A DNA stretch of 64,000 nucleotides from Hyparrhenia diplandra (Eukaryota; Streptophyta; Magnoliopsida; Poales; Poaceae). Shown in pieces: positions 24,885-35,588 of the stretch. Position numbers and translations under genes: made by a program. Below the pieces are notes generated by a model. It was not told the DNA's origin. It ran no database searches and was given only the letters and a program-made list of their open reading frames with translations. The stretch's first letter is position 1. Each line of letters opens with the position of its first letter. Location of the stretch: contig JADLZK010013182.1 in NCBI GenBank assembly GCA_015847255.1, forward strand, positions 100,484 through 164,483, given 5' to 3'.

Positions 24885-27495
24885 TCATTGGAAAAACATG
24901 GGATGAGCAAATGGCACAACACTGGGGTTAGTAAACATGGAAGAATACCGGTGTTGACCATCTTTCCCAAGATAGGCGTTAGGCAAAGCAAACATCCCAT
25001 GACCCTTCTTACCAAACTGCTCACCACGCACAATAAAGCGTGGAGCACTCCTCCTGTCAAACTCAAAGCTTCCAAAGTGAGGAACACCTTCCACTCGCGG
25101 AGCACGACCACCACGGGGTCTCACAAACTGTGGCCTAGCCCTTTGAGGCCTCCTACCTCCCGGCCTAGCAAGCGCCTCGAACCGACCGCACACCCCTCTC
25201 ATACAAGCCAAGTGGTGGGTGATACAAGTCACGGTTCTCAAACTCAGCTTGACGCCTAGCATCCCTCTTCCTCCTAAAGCAAAACTCAAACAAGTGACCA
25301 TCTCTCTGGCAGTACTCACAGTGATACCTCACCTCTCTCTTGGGTGGTAGTTGGTTCACTCTCTTGGGTGGATGGCTCACTTTTGTTGTGGTCTTGGCTT
25401 TAGGAAGGGTTTCCTCAGGGATCTTGGACAAAGTGTCAAGTGGGTTCCTGAGGTGGTTTGGTTTTGGAATCCACACTTGTTTGGGAGGTGGAGTCTTTGG
25501 GGTCTCTTGGAGAATGCTATTTTGCACAATGGGTTTGGTAGGCTCAGGTGGGGTGATCTTGGTCAACTTGGGAGTGTTTGTGGGTTTCTCACTCGAGCTC
25601 AAACCACTACCTTGACCAACCTTGCCATAAATAACTTCACCCTTCCCACCTATAGCAAAGCCCAATCCCGATGTGTCAGTCCCCCTCTTGAACTGACTCA
25701 TCATCATGCCAAGTTGTGGCTCTCCACTAGACACCCAACTCAGGACAGAGCGAAGGTACTTGTTCTCCTCTTCGACTCTCCCCTTGTCATGCCTATAAGA
25801 CATGACCTCCATCTCCAAAGGTTCACACTTAGCACACTTCAGCACGGTGCTATCTGAGCTGGCCTTCTCAAGCTCAGCAAGCTTGGCAGCCTTCTCGCGC
25901 CGCCTCGGATCGCAAGTCCGGACAAGACTTGCATGCACTCAACAACATAGGCTTAGCCTTCAGCTCAACGTGCTCATCTAGCAAAGCGGAGTACTTAGAT
26001 TGCAAAGTCATGATGCTAGACATGTGCACAGCACAACCATCGCACTCCGTCTCATCAGACATCTCCACGGGCTTCCTAGCCAACTCTAACTCCCTCATAG
26101 CTACCTCCCACTTCTCCTTGTACTCATTCCTCTCCTTAGCTACTCGCTTGAGCAACTTCTCTTGACACACAAGCGCATCGCCCAAAGAGTCAAGTTCATC
26201 AGTGAGGGATTCGATAGTGGGTGATACCTTAGGGGAAGAGTCGCTGCCGTGTGGCTCGACGCTGTTGGACACCACTCCGTCAAGGGCCATGGTGCGTAAG
26301 CCCCGTGCCCACTTGGAGTTGGCGACGAAGCAAAGTCCGTTCAGCTTTTCCTCGATCTTGCGCTCGGGCTCCTCGTCGCTGGAGGAAGCTTGCTCGTCTG
26401 AAGAGTCACTGTCGAGGTCGCTGAGGGAGGCGTGCTTGTGCTCCTTGGCACGCTTGAGGTACTTCTTCTTGATCGCCTCCTTGTCGAAGCCCTTCTTAGA
26501 CTTGTACTTGCCGGCGGTGTACTCGCTTGTCCTTGTGCTTGTCGGAGTCGTGCTTGTTGAAGGAGTAGTACTTCTCACGGAGTACTTGTCCTTGCTCTTC
26601 TTGGGGCACGCGGCGACGAAGTGGTCCGGATCACCGCACTCAAAGCATCCTCCCTTGGGACCACCGCCACACCGACGGTTCAAGCGGTTGTTGTGGAACC
26701 GCGAGAATTGGCTAATGGCGAGAGCCAACTCGTCGTCCCCAAGCAGTCCAAGCGCTCCTCATCCACAGAACACCAAAGAAGACAAGGCAAAAGAGATGCG
26801 TGATGGGTTAGCGAAGAACCTGAACTGCCCTTACCCGAGACAAGTGCAACGCTCGACACAGATGGGTTCTTGAGCTTCGCTTGGATCTGGGCCTCAATCT
26901 CGGAGGACTTCAGCTTGCTATAGAGCTCGTCGGGTGTGAGGGTGTCGTAGTTGGCAGACTCCATGATCGCGGACACCTTCACATCCCACACCTTCCGATC
27001 CAGAGCATACAAGAGCCTCATCGCCTTCTCGTGCTCATCAAGCCTCTCCGACGGCTTGTTCGCTCGAAGCTTGTTGCAGATCGTCTGAAACCTAGCAAAG
27101 AGAGAATTGATAGACTCGCCATCAAGCTGGATTAGGTTATTGTACTCTCTCTTGTAGGTCTCATATAGGCGGGCCTTCACTTGTGGGGTTCCCTCGTGGT
27201 AACTCTCAAGTATTCTCCACACCTCATGAGCGGTCTCACAAGTGGCAACTTTCTCAAACTCAGTGTCTTTGAGGCTAGAGAACAAAACACTCCTCGCTCG
27301 GTTGTTGGCATTGTGTTGGGCTATTTGTTCCTCACCCACTCGAGCGGCTAGCACTTGTTAGTTCTCATCCTCAACAATCTCCCACACTCTCCAATCCATC
27401 CCCATAAGGTGTGCTTGCATCTTAATCTTCCATTAGGGATAGTTGGTGCCATCAAACTCCGGAGGTTTGCCAAAGTGACCGAAAGCACGATCCAT
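24885..27495 (-). pseudogene. Degenerate gag of the LTR element
   Basis: The frame starts at ATG 27495 (MDRAFGHFGKPPEFDGTNYP) and shows the UBN2/Copia-type capsid pattern (VWRILESYHEGT, LYETYKREYNNLIQL, NSLFARFQTICNKLRA). A CCHC zinc knuckle CFECGDPDHFVAAC lies at 26606-26647 and a second, CEYCQRDGHLFEFC, at 25279-25320. The product would bind element RNA and form particles. In-frame stops occur at codons 21 (27433-27435) and 46 (27358-27360), and the frame shifts near 26750, 25900 and 25190, so it cannot make a full protein. Two knuckles and a long C-terminal basic tail are compatible with Sirevirus Gag. The upstream start was chosen for conserved initial residues, 65 bp inside the primer-binding site. 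Confidence 0.8.
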
Positions 27496-27546
27496 GTCGC
27501 CTTCTTGCGGATCACGGACCGATTAGGGTGGAAGTGATCCTAACCG

Positions 27547-27558
27547 GCTCTGATACCA
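27547..27558 (-). other. Primer-binding site for initiator methionine tRNA
   Basis: The minus strand reads TGGTATCAGAGC two bases inside the 5' LTR. This is the standard complement of the 3' end of plant initiator tRNA-Met, used to prime minus-strand DNA synthesis. Confidence 0.9.
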
Positions 27559-27560
27559 AT

Positions 27561-29905
27561 TGAAGGACCGAAACGGCGACCAGAGGGGGGGTGAATGGGA
27601 GCCTCAATTTTCCTTTTCAATTTCGGGTCATCGGCTCAACCCCAACCTCAAAAGCAAACTAAAACGGGAGACGACTAACACACGTGCTAACTGGTAGCAA
27701 GGTGCCACGAGCAAAGAGAGCACTGAGATGTCCACGACCCAAATGATTGGGTGGATGTTCCCTAGGAACACAGCGGGACAACTCAAACTATTGCACACGG
27801 CCGACGAGAGCAAAGATCGAACCGGAGGACTAAAAAGAGTCACTCAACTTCTATAAAGAAGAAGTGAGTTTCCGAAACTAAAATACTAACGTCAACTCGT
27901 GACGAGAGTACCTAGCAAAATTCCTCGGATCGATGGAAAGTTATCGCAAAAATTGGATTGCAAATCGAATCATAGAGAAAGATGGATTTGCACGGCACTC
28001 GAAGGTGCACGGCCTACCATAGCCGAACTTCTCTCAAACTGGTGAACAACACCTGACAAGCACACTGGACTTCACCATCGACGCTAGGCAAACAGCTATC
28101 TAGCAAATTAATAAGCAAGTGATTTAAAGCTCCAAAGAATATAGCTTGAGAGACATTACGGGAGAAAACCAAGAGCTTTGACCAATCAGACTCAAGTACT
28201 AGATGAGGCACCTGTAGATCGAAAGTGACTACTCATGAATTGATTTCCTAGTGCAAGAACGAGCTGCTGCTTGCTGCAATCTACAGGCTCATGCTCGATT
28301 ACCAAGACAGTAAAGTACGTGACCTGCTTACCTACTTACCAATATCTGAAATATGGTTGATACTAGTTGCTAAGCGTCTGCTGCAGCTCCTGTCGATTTG
28401 CTTGAAGAATGAGAACCTTGCTATGCGTCACGTGGAAACTGCAGAGGGAGGGAGCGAGCTTGACGGACAGCAGCTTCAGACTGCCTGATGCTCTCGGCGC
28501 TGGAGAGCAGCCTGTGTCCGGATCCCACGGATGAGCGCTCGACCAAGACAACAGATGAACTGAGGAACCCCCTACCTGCACACAAGAACAGACAGGGACA
28601 GAGGGCCAGCACGCTACAAACAGAGAGAACGCGAGATCCAAAATCCAACGAAAGACAGATCAAATCAGAAGCTCTTGAGCTGAAAATTCGCACAGCTGAA
28701 ATTCATCTTGGTACAAACCTATTCCCCAAAAATCACAGCCTGAGATCAACTAGAACACTGGGAAACTCAGATCAGAGAACGAGACCGGAAAAAGTCGCCC
28801 AAAACGAAAAACTGTTTGAATCTCTGTGCTCGTGTTGGTTCAATCAAAATCACTCATAGGGAAACATCAGCACATGTCATAGCACAGATCAAATCAACCG
28901 AACAGACTCCAAAAGCTCAGATTCGAGAGATCGAGCCAAGAACATGGAAGAACAAAATGCACAGAAAAAAGCACACAAAAATCACAAACCAACTAGACAA
29001 AGCCCGGAGGGCACAGGCAGGATTGGGGCTGCCCTTCCCCTCAAAATCACAGCACAAAATATCCACAAATTTGTTCTTGGACCTCTAAACAAGAACCTAA
29101 AAAATGAGGGAAAATAAAAACGAAAATGAGAGAGGCAAGGAGGGGAGGATGGCTGCCATCCTCTATTTATAGTCCTTATTTCTAAACCCTATTTTGCCCT
29201 CCGGTACATATGAGCCAAACCACTAACCCTAGGGCTATTTTGGTCGACTACGGATATTTTTCGATCCGGCGGCCACCGCGCCTCCTCATCGGTAGCCTTG
29301 CATCCACGCAACCTCCCGATGCCGCCACGTGCCGTCCTTCCGTCCACCGGAACATCCCGGGTTTTGAGGCCCAAACCCGTGAAACCCGCCGCCGATGGTT
29401 TTGAGGCCCAAACCACCAAACCAGCGCCCGATGGTTTTGAGGGCAAACCACCAAACCTCCTCGACACGTGTCATCGCCGTCTTGACCGCCCGAAGTCGCC
29501 AAGTCATCCGAGCTCCCCGCTCGCCCGCGCGCTTTCGCCGTCTTGACCCGATCGACCGCGGTCTGTCACGTCCTCTTGCATCCGTCGATGTCCCGGATGT
29601 CAGCCACCATGGCTAGCCACCCGGCGCTCCGGTCCCTCGGTCCAAGCCTCACGTCCGTCCCTTCACCTCGCGGTCCGTCGGCCCGGCACGTCCTCCTTGG
29701 CCCCTTCACCTCGCCGTCGGCTACCATCTCCGAGCTCCACACCTGTACAACACGAACCAAGAATCGTCTTCGACACACTCCACGTGTGCGGTTAACATAG
29801 CCGAAGCATAAAAGATAAAAGAAAATAGAAATAAAATGTTGACTGTTGACAATCACTCAATCATAAAACTAAACACATGTGACCTAAATCAACCATGTGT
29901 TCGCA
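27561..29905 (-). repeat. 5' LTR of the gag-only element
   Basis: 2345 bp, same ends as the left LTR. It includes a TATA-like CTATTTATAG (29163-29172) 45-50 bp downstream of which, on the minus strand, transcription could begin. It is followed by GGGAG (29906-29910), the second half of the target duplication. Confidence 0.9.
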
Positions 29906-30222
29906 GGGAGCCTGCTCCGACTCCAAGTGGTGGATGGGCATGGAGGCAACATAGAGTTGTTGACCTCAGGAGTTTTCTTCCAGTTTCTGTCCTCCCATTC
30001 TCACCTTACGTTGTCTCTGCCGTGGATGCTGTCGGTTTTTTTCGTCATTAGAATTCGTGGTAATAATAATGGCGTCTTTGTTATTGATCTCAATTCTGGA
30101 CGAGCATGGAAGGAATCTGAGGCTAATGGCTACATTTATGATATTATTCCCTACATTAGTTTCTGCACTCCAGGTAATTTCCTCACGTGTCCCAATCCAT
30201 CTGGAATTCAATACTGTTTTTT

Positions 30223-30610
30223 TTCAAGATAGTGCTTTAGCACGTTTTTTCATTAAGATGAATAAAAGCAGTTTTGTTATAGTGGGTGTTAGCTTATGGT
30301 AATTGAGAGATTACCAAAACCCACGCCCTTCACCCTCACCAAACTCGCACGTGATGGTAATTACACAATAATATAACTACTAAATAATGGTGGACCTGAT
30401 GATGAGAGGGCTATGTCCTCATCGAACCCGACCATATCCAAGTTCATGGCTATTGGGTCAAACCGAGCACAAGAAGACGTTCCAGTGCCCCCTGGGAGTA
30501 GTCCGATAGCGGTGCCCTGAAGGCAGTCTTTGTACATGCTCACCGTCTTGGAGCCGACCCTGGGCAATAGTGCCACCAATCCTAGATTTTGCACTACTGT
30601 TTGAGCTGCA
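30223..30610 (-). mobile_element. LINE-like 3' end fragment
   Basis: A T run followed by TAGCACGTTTTTTCATTAAG resembles the start of the LINE-like insertion at 17672 (GCGCGTTTTTCATTAAGC), so a retroelement 3' end reading on the minus strand lies here. A 77-codon minus frame (30594-30361) within it matches nothing I recognise. No target duplication was found and the right edge is a guess. Confidence 0.4.
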
Positions 30611-31356
30611 TCGTTGCAAACAGTATTATGCTATTTAGAAAGATCATTTGATTCGTAAAATTGGTTAGGTCTATCAAAATTCCAGTTGGCCTATTCAGGC
30701 TTGTTATGAAAGGATGAGCTGGTTCGTCCCAAAGAGAAAGAAGGTTAAGCTGCTGGGAGACTAAAATTGCCACCTCCTACATTATCATTGTTAATCTCTA
30801 TGATTTACTAATTTCAGATAATTTATTTAACTAAGTAATAAACAGATATGTGTGAACATTTCAGATAATAAAAATGTAATAATTTAGGATAATATATTTA
30901 ACTAATAAGTAATAAACAGAGATGTTTTTATGCATTATGATTATGGTCAGACTTCTACAAATAAAAAAGTGTGCTCGCCTGGTCGTTAAATGATAGAACG
31001 TGCATGTAACAAGTCAGTGTACGTTTGCCTTCTTCGTTTTGTAAAGGAATTTGTTTGTGTGTGTGTTTGGTTTTACTTGTTCCTCGAGTGCACATTACTG
31101 GTTTTACAAATTATGTATTCATATTTACAAAATTTGTATATTTCTGCAGCATTATGAGAAGCCGCCATTGATGAGGGTTCTTCTAATAATACATGAAAAT
31201 GGATGGTACTCCTATATTGAAGCATGTTGTTTATCCTAAATTTGTTATCAGATTCATTGTTGGGAACAGGTTTTGAGGAGCCTGCCTCTCTGTATCTATA
31301 TAAGTATACATCATCAGTACTCTTGCTTTGAATGAATTTCTGAAAAAAAAATATTT
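30611..31356. repeat. Segmental duplication block, copy 2 (upstream part)
   Basis: No gene. From about 31050 it resembles window positions 20-200. The 30830-30930 part repeats AATAATTTA-TAACTAA-GTAATAAACAGA-GATGT twice (about 30815-30860 and 30880-30925). Confidence 0.4.
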
Positions 31357-32302
31357 GAGTAAAATGCTAGAATAGGCCATCAACTTGTGCGGCTGTGTCA
31401 TTTTGGGCCATCAACTTTGAAAGTGCATTTTTAGATCCAACATCTTCACTTGTGCTGCATAAATAGGCCATACCCCTTGGGCTCATGTTTTTTTGCTTAC
31501 GTGGACAACCACCGTAGCGTCTAAACTGGCCGGCCGTGCTCGTCTGGCGTCCAAACTGGCCTCGCCGTGCTACTCCGGGTGACCTGCCTCTCGCTGCAGC
31601 TGTCGTGTGGGCGCTCCCGCCGAGCTTCTCCCCACACTGCTCCGAGCTCAAGATCGACATCGGGCCCAACATCCCCATTTTTTCTGCCCCCACGGATGTC
31701 GCCGCTTCCATCAAGGCCACGACCACCTCCCCGCGACCGCGACTTGGCGATGTCATCGTGGCCAGGGAGCGCTGCCCCTCCCCGTGGTCGTTCCCATGGC
31801 GGGGAGCTTGCGGTGCCGCAACTAACCGCCAGCACGCTGCCTCCTCACCGCTTGCTGCCTCCGGCGTCGAGCGGCCAGCAGCGGTGCCGTCGATGAGCTC
31901 CGGGCCGACGCGTGAGCTTCCCCACGCTCGTGCGCACGACCGCGGCAGTATGGTGAAATGCCGGCCATGGGCGCAAAGCCATGACAACCGGAAGGCCGTG
32001 TTCCCCACCTGTGCGTGCTCCGCTACGCTCGCGCCCTCTCCGGGGCGAGGAGGAAGGGAAGGAAGACGGCGGCGTTGGTGGCGACGTAGGAGGAGATGCG
32101 GTAGCCGGACACGTGGCAGAACTTGGCTGCGTCGATGGACAGCCCGTTCACCAGCACGAGCATTGCCGGCCAACTTGGATGCCACGGTGCTGTCCACGTA
32201 AGCGAAAAACATAAGCCGAAGGGGTATGGCCTATTTATGCTGCACAAGTGAAGATGTTGGACGCAACCGCACCAGTTGATTGCCTATTCTTGCATTTTAC
32301 TC
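31357..32302. mobile_element. Pack-MULE-like Mutator element
   Basis: A 946-bp element with inverted ends starting GAGTAAAATGC. Left arm 31357-31508 and right arm about 32184-32302 align over their length except for a ~45-bp gap in the right arm; shared words include AACATCTTCACTTGTGC, GCATAAATAGGCCATACCCC and GCTTACGTGGACA. The flanks are an exact 9-bp direct repeat, AAAATATTT (31348-31356 and 32303-32311), the size made by Mutator transposases. No transposase is encoded. The 680-bp interior is GC-rich and open on both strands (for example 281 codons on the minus strand), unlike its AT-rich surroundings, as expected if it carries captured exon sequence. The donor gene was not recognised. Confidence 0.85.
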
Positions 32303-32699
32303 AAAATATTTTATGGTGAACTGGCACACTGACCAGGAATTTAGAGTAGTGCTTTCCACAATACTTTCAGTTAACCCTGTTTTCAGTTGAACCGACAAAG
32401 GGCCTTGATTGAACCAGAAAAAAAAATAGTCGTTAGGACGTAGTAATAATTTATTGAGCCAAATAGAACTTAGCAATGAGGTACCAACTTAATTAGCTAC
32501 TAGTGTAGAGTTTAAACTAATTTACACTAGATACATACAGAAACGGTCAAGTTCGTAGTTCAGCACGCCGGAACTGAAAGCACACCACAATGGTCCTCGT
32601 CAAGTTGAGCGTCCATTGCCAACCAAGTCAAACAAGACTGCTTGTATACATTTTTTTGAGAGAACTGCTTGTATACATTGTCTGCACAAGCTGCCTGCC

Positions 32700-32708
32700 T
32701 ATATAAAC
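32700..32708 (+). promoter_or_regulatory. TATA box of DUF538 copy 2
   Basis: TATATAAAC is 108 bp upstream of the ATG, giving a predicted 5' leader of about 80 bases. The Pack-MULE ends about 400 bp further upstream, so the element sits in the promoter-proximal region. Confidence 0.6.
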
Positions 32709-32815
32709 ACTCCATCTCCCATCACACAACACTTCATCACTCTCAAGAGCAGAAATCTACAGCATACAACCAGAGTCTCTTTCTTGCCTACTCACACCTC
32801 CTTCTGTAGTAAACC

Positions 32816-33247
32816 ATGGCGTCCCAGACCATCGAGAGCCACCGCGCCGGTGCAGGGGTTGTTACCGGGGATGTGGCGTGCAGGAAGAAGTCCATTGAGC
32901 TGCTGGAGGAGCTCGGCCTCCCCAAGGGCCTGCTTCCAATGGAGGACATCCAGGAGTTTGGGTACAACAGGGAGACAGGGTTCATGTGGCTGGTGCAGGG
33001 GAAGAAGAAGGTCGAGCACACATTCAAGAAGATCAAGCAGACGGTGTCATATGCCGCCGAGGTCACGGCCTTCGTCGAGAAAGGCAAGCTGAGGAAGATC
33101 ACAGGTGTCAAGACCAAGGAGCTGATGCTCTGGCTAAGTGTCGTCGAGGTGTATGTTCCCGAGGCCTCTCCGGAGAAGGTCACCTTCAAGACCGGCACTG
33201 GCCTCTCAGACACCTTTGAGGCCACTGCCTTTGCACTCGGACAGTAA
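32816..33247 (+). CDS. DUF538 family protein
   Basis: A complete single-exon frame of 143 codons starting at the first ATG after the TATA box (context AACCATGGCG). The protein is small, has no signal peptide or membrane segment, and carries the DUF538 pattern: an N-terminal helix (KKSIELLEELGLPKGLLP), FGYNRETGFMWLVQGKKKVE, then KLRKITGVKTKELMLWLSVV and a C-terminal GTGLSDTFEATAFALG. Length is close to short members of the family. DUF538 proteins are plant-specific, cytosolic or secreted, induced by stress; a molecular role is not established. It is the undamaged partner of 16326-16754. Codon use is GC3-rich, as in many monocot genes. Confidence 0.9.
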   Translation: MASQTIESHRAGAGVVTGDVACRKKSIELLEELGLPKGLLPMEDIQEFGYNRETGFMWLVQGKKKVEHTFKKIKQTVSYAAEVTAFVEKGKLRKITGVKTKELMLWLSVVEVYVPEASPEKVTFKTGTGLSDTFEATAFALGQ

Positions 33248-33444
33248 TAGTAATAATCAACCATTGAAACCTCAGTTCAAGTCAAAGTACTACGTTGCTG
33301 CTGTGCTGCCCCCATATTTATTTCTTGTTTTGTAACGAATACATAATCAAATATGTATGATGTATCGTGTTTCAGTCGAACTGTCGAGTATTTTTTAATT
33401 CAGTGAACTCTGTCACGGCTTCCAACTGCAACCAACTCACACTG

Positions 33445-33768
33445 CTTAGCTATTTGATCATGAACAAACGTCTCTTAGCAATCTACAAACACAACCGTCG
33501 GATTCTATCATGTTTGTTACAGGCTCTTACTCTCCAACAAAATTACAAGCAAGCAGAAACCAAGGCTTGAGAAAGACAAAGTTCACTGAAACAGAGTTTA
33601 AACTGAAACAGAGGAGTAGACCATCACCAGAACATTTAAACTGAAACAGAGTTTGATATGCAGTCTCGCACGAGTTGAAACTAATTAAGACGGCACAGTT
33701 GATATATGTCTAGCTGCTCTTGAAACTAATCAAGACGACACAGTTGGGCAAGTGCTCCATCACGCCCA
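33445..33768. repeat. 320-bp direct repeat, left copy, flanking a LINE
   Basis: From CTTAGCTATTTGATCATGAA to GTGCTCCATCACGCCCA it repeats at 35274-35588 with scattered substitutions and small indels. The left copy ends exactly where the LINE fragment begins. Confidence 0.85.
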
Positions 33769-35260
33769 TCCGCTGCTCCGAGGAGGTGGTCGCAGAGGTG
33801 CTGCAGGCGTTCCCCTGCAGAGTGCTGCCCTTTTCCGATGACTTACGTGGCGGCGCCTCACTCAGTCTCCAAGTTGGACCGCACGCAAGAGCAGGTCGTC
33901 GTCGACAAGGTGGCTGCCAGGATTCCGACCTAGAAGGGGGGCTTGCTCACCACCGTGGGAAGGGCAACCCTTGTGAAGTCCACGCTGTCTGCGATCCCCG
34001 TGTACGTTTCCATCTTTTGCGCGCTCTCTGCCTGGGTCGTCAACGAGATTGACAAGCGGAGGCGTGCTTTCCTCTCGACGGGAATGGGAGAAGTTGTTGT
34101 AGAAAAATATTGGGTTGCTTGGCCGGTTGCTTGCTCGCCCAAGGAGCTCAACAGACTCGGGCTCCCTGACCTCAAGGTGCTAGGCTTTGCGCTGGGGCTG
34201 CGCTGGGTATGGATGAGGCATACCAACCTAGCAGCCCCTTGGGCCGACCAGCCTTGCAAGCTCGAGCGCGAGGTGGATGCCATGTTTCGCGCGTCCGTTA
34301 GCGTGCTGATTGGTGACGGAAGCACCACGATATTCTGGACGGACGTCTGGTTGCTGGTTTGGGCGATTTGCAACTTTGCCTCTTCCCTTTTCCAAGCGGA
34401 GGCCGTCAGGCTTGGAGGTGATCGGCAAGCGTGCTCTCTGAGGACACCGCGTTGTGGGACTTGCCGCTAGACATGCGGCTTAGCGAGGGCGTCCACGACC
34501 GGTTCATTTGGAGATGGACGTCGGGGTGGGGGGGGGAGTGCTCTAGCTCCTTAGCGTACGACAACTACTTCCTAGGCGCAGTGCTTGCCGTGGGGGCATC
34601 CACGCCTGCGTAGGTCAAGTTTTTCTTCTGGCTGCCACTGCAGGAGAAGCTATGGACGACAGATCGAAGGTGAAGGAACGACTTTCAGGCGGACGTGGTC
34701 TGTGCTCTCTGCGACCAAGGAGACGAGAGAGAAAATCACCTGCTCAATGCCTGCGTTTACAGCAAAGAGGTTTGGTTCCGCATCCTCGCCATCGTCAGCA
34801 TTAGCTCCTCGCCCCGGATGGAATCTCACCCATCTCCAACTGGTTGCTAGGCACCAGGGGACGGATGCCGGCCGTCTTCCGCAGAGTGTTTGACTCTCTC
34901 GTCCTTCTCGTAAGCTGGGTGAATAGGAAGCAGCGCAACTGCAGGAACTTCAACGGCGTTCGTTTCGCCACTTCATAGGTTTTACAGGCCGTTAGGTTGG
35001 GAAGGGGCGACTGGATTGCGGCGGGATTCAGCAAGCTAGCGCCCATCTTTGCTTTTGTGTCGTAGAGGCTGCTCCCTGCTTTTAGTCGCACAATTGTTTC
35101 CTTTTAGTTCCAACAGGTTCCAGCTGCACCGTTCGAGCCGGTGATTTCTGTAGTGTGTATGCTTTTCGCGTTCAATGGCAGCTCGCCAAAGAACGTCTTA
35201 AGCCGTGTAACAAACTCCTTTTCCCCTTAATTACACGCACACACGTGATTTCGAAAAAAA
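33769..35260 (+). pseudogene. 5'-truncated LINE: end of reverse transcriptase plus zf-RVT domain
   Basis: Plus-strand frames, broken by shifts and stops, encode the C-terminal part of a plant L1-type polyprotein: VAEVLQAFPCRVLPF, VGRATLVKSTLSAIPVYVSI, then ELNRLGLPDLKVLGFALGLR and DGSTTIFWTDVWL, followed by the zinc-binding reverse-transcriptase domain region (VKFFFWL, then C-LCDQGDERENHLLNAC-type sequence in another frame). The element ends in an A run (TCGAAAAAAA, 35251-35260). The catalytic palm of the reverse transcriptase is absent. It could not move by itself. Confidence 0.8.
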
Positions 35261-35273
35261 GATCAGTATTTCC

Positions 35274-35588
35274 CTTAGCTATTTTATCATGAACAAACGT
35301 CCCTTAGCAATATACAAACACAACCGTCGGATTCTATCATGTTGGTTACAGGCTCTTACCCTCCAGCAAAATTACAAGCATCAGAAAGACAAAGCAGGAT
35401 AAGTTCACTGAAAACAGTTTAAACTGAAACAGAGTAGTAGTCCATAACCAGAACATTGCAACTGAAACAGAGTTTGATATGCAGTCTCGCAGAGTTGAAA
35501 CTTATTAAGACGACACAGTTGATATATGTCTATCTACTCTTGAAACTAATTAAGACGACACAGTTGGGCAAGTGCTCCATCACGCCCA
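35274..35588. repeat. 320-bp direct repeat, right copy
   Basis: The partner of 33445-33768. It starts 13 bp after the LINE poly(A) tail, so the LINE is enclosed by a long direct repeat, as if by an oversized target duplication. Confidence 0.85.

Larger units (their letters stand above)
20670..29905 (-). mobile_element. Non-autonomous Sirevirus/Copia-like LTR retrotransposon, gag only
   Basis: This 9236-bp element has two long direct LTRs bounded by TG/CA, a 5-bp target duplication, a primer-binding site and polypurine tracts, all oriented on the minus strand. The only coding remnant is a gag gene with CCHC zinc knuckles. About 1.85 kb between gag and the 3' LTR shows no protease, integrase or reverse transcriptase. 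Long LTRs, the TGGTATCAGAGC primer-binding site and several AAGGGGGAGA-type purine tracts fit the Sirevirus branch of Copia elements as I know it. It would depend on proteins from related elements. It sits in the F-box pseudogene, antisense to it. Confidence 0.85.
17055..30178 (+). pseudogene. F-box gene of the grass F-box/DUF295-like class, split by two insertions
   Basis: Three separated segments (17055-17671, 20433-20669, 29911-30178) read as one gene once the insertions are ignored. Segment 1 starts MATPPPQSRPP, followed by the F-box (LMDELVEQILLRLP, then in another frame VCKRWCHLVTDPGFRRRF) and a beta-rich region (DRHGRILFLYKPGCG, NVWIPATGEVCKLP, AYVYSSDADEWSQP). Segment 2 has GILEYNLAKKESS, VIGLPP. 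Segment 3 has GVFVIDLNSGRAWKESE and IPYISFCTP. F-box proteins normally recruit targets to SCF ubiquitin ligases. A frameshift near 17158 inside the F-box, another near 30040, and both transposon insertions make it a pseudogene. The C-terminus seems cut at 30178. Exact subfamily is an inference from overall pattern. Confidence 0.75.

Noticed and set aside
26202..26873. 223-codon plus-strand frame
   Set aside because: It is the antisense shadow of the gag coding region of the LTR element.
20670..29905. Possible complete Copia element with pol in the left internal region
   Set aside because: Reading both strands of 23044-24884 gave no protease, integrase, reverse transcriptase or RNase H motifs.
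32023..32247. Glycosyltransferase-like fragment in the Pack-MULE interior
   Set aside because: A faint resemblance of one stretch to plant UGT N-domains was noticed, but it is too weak to support a donor gene.
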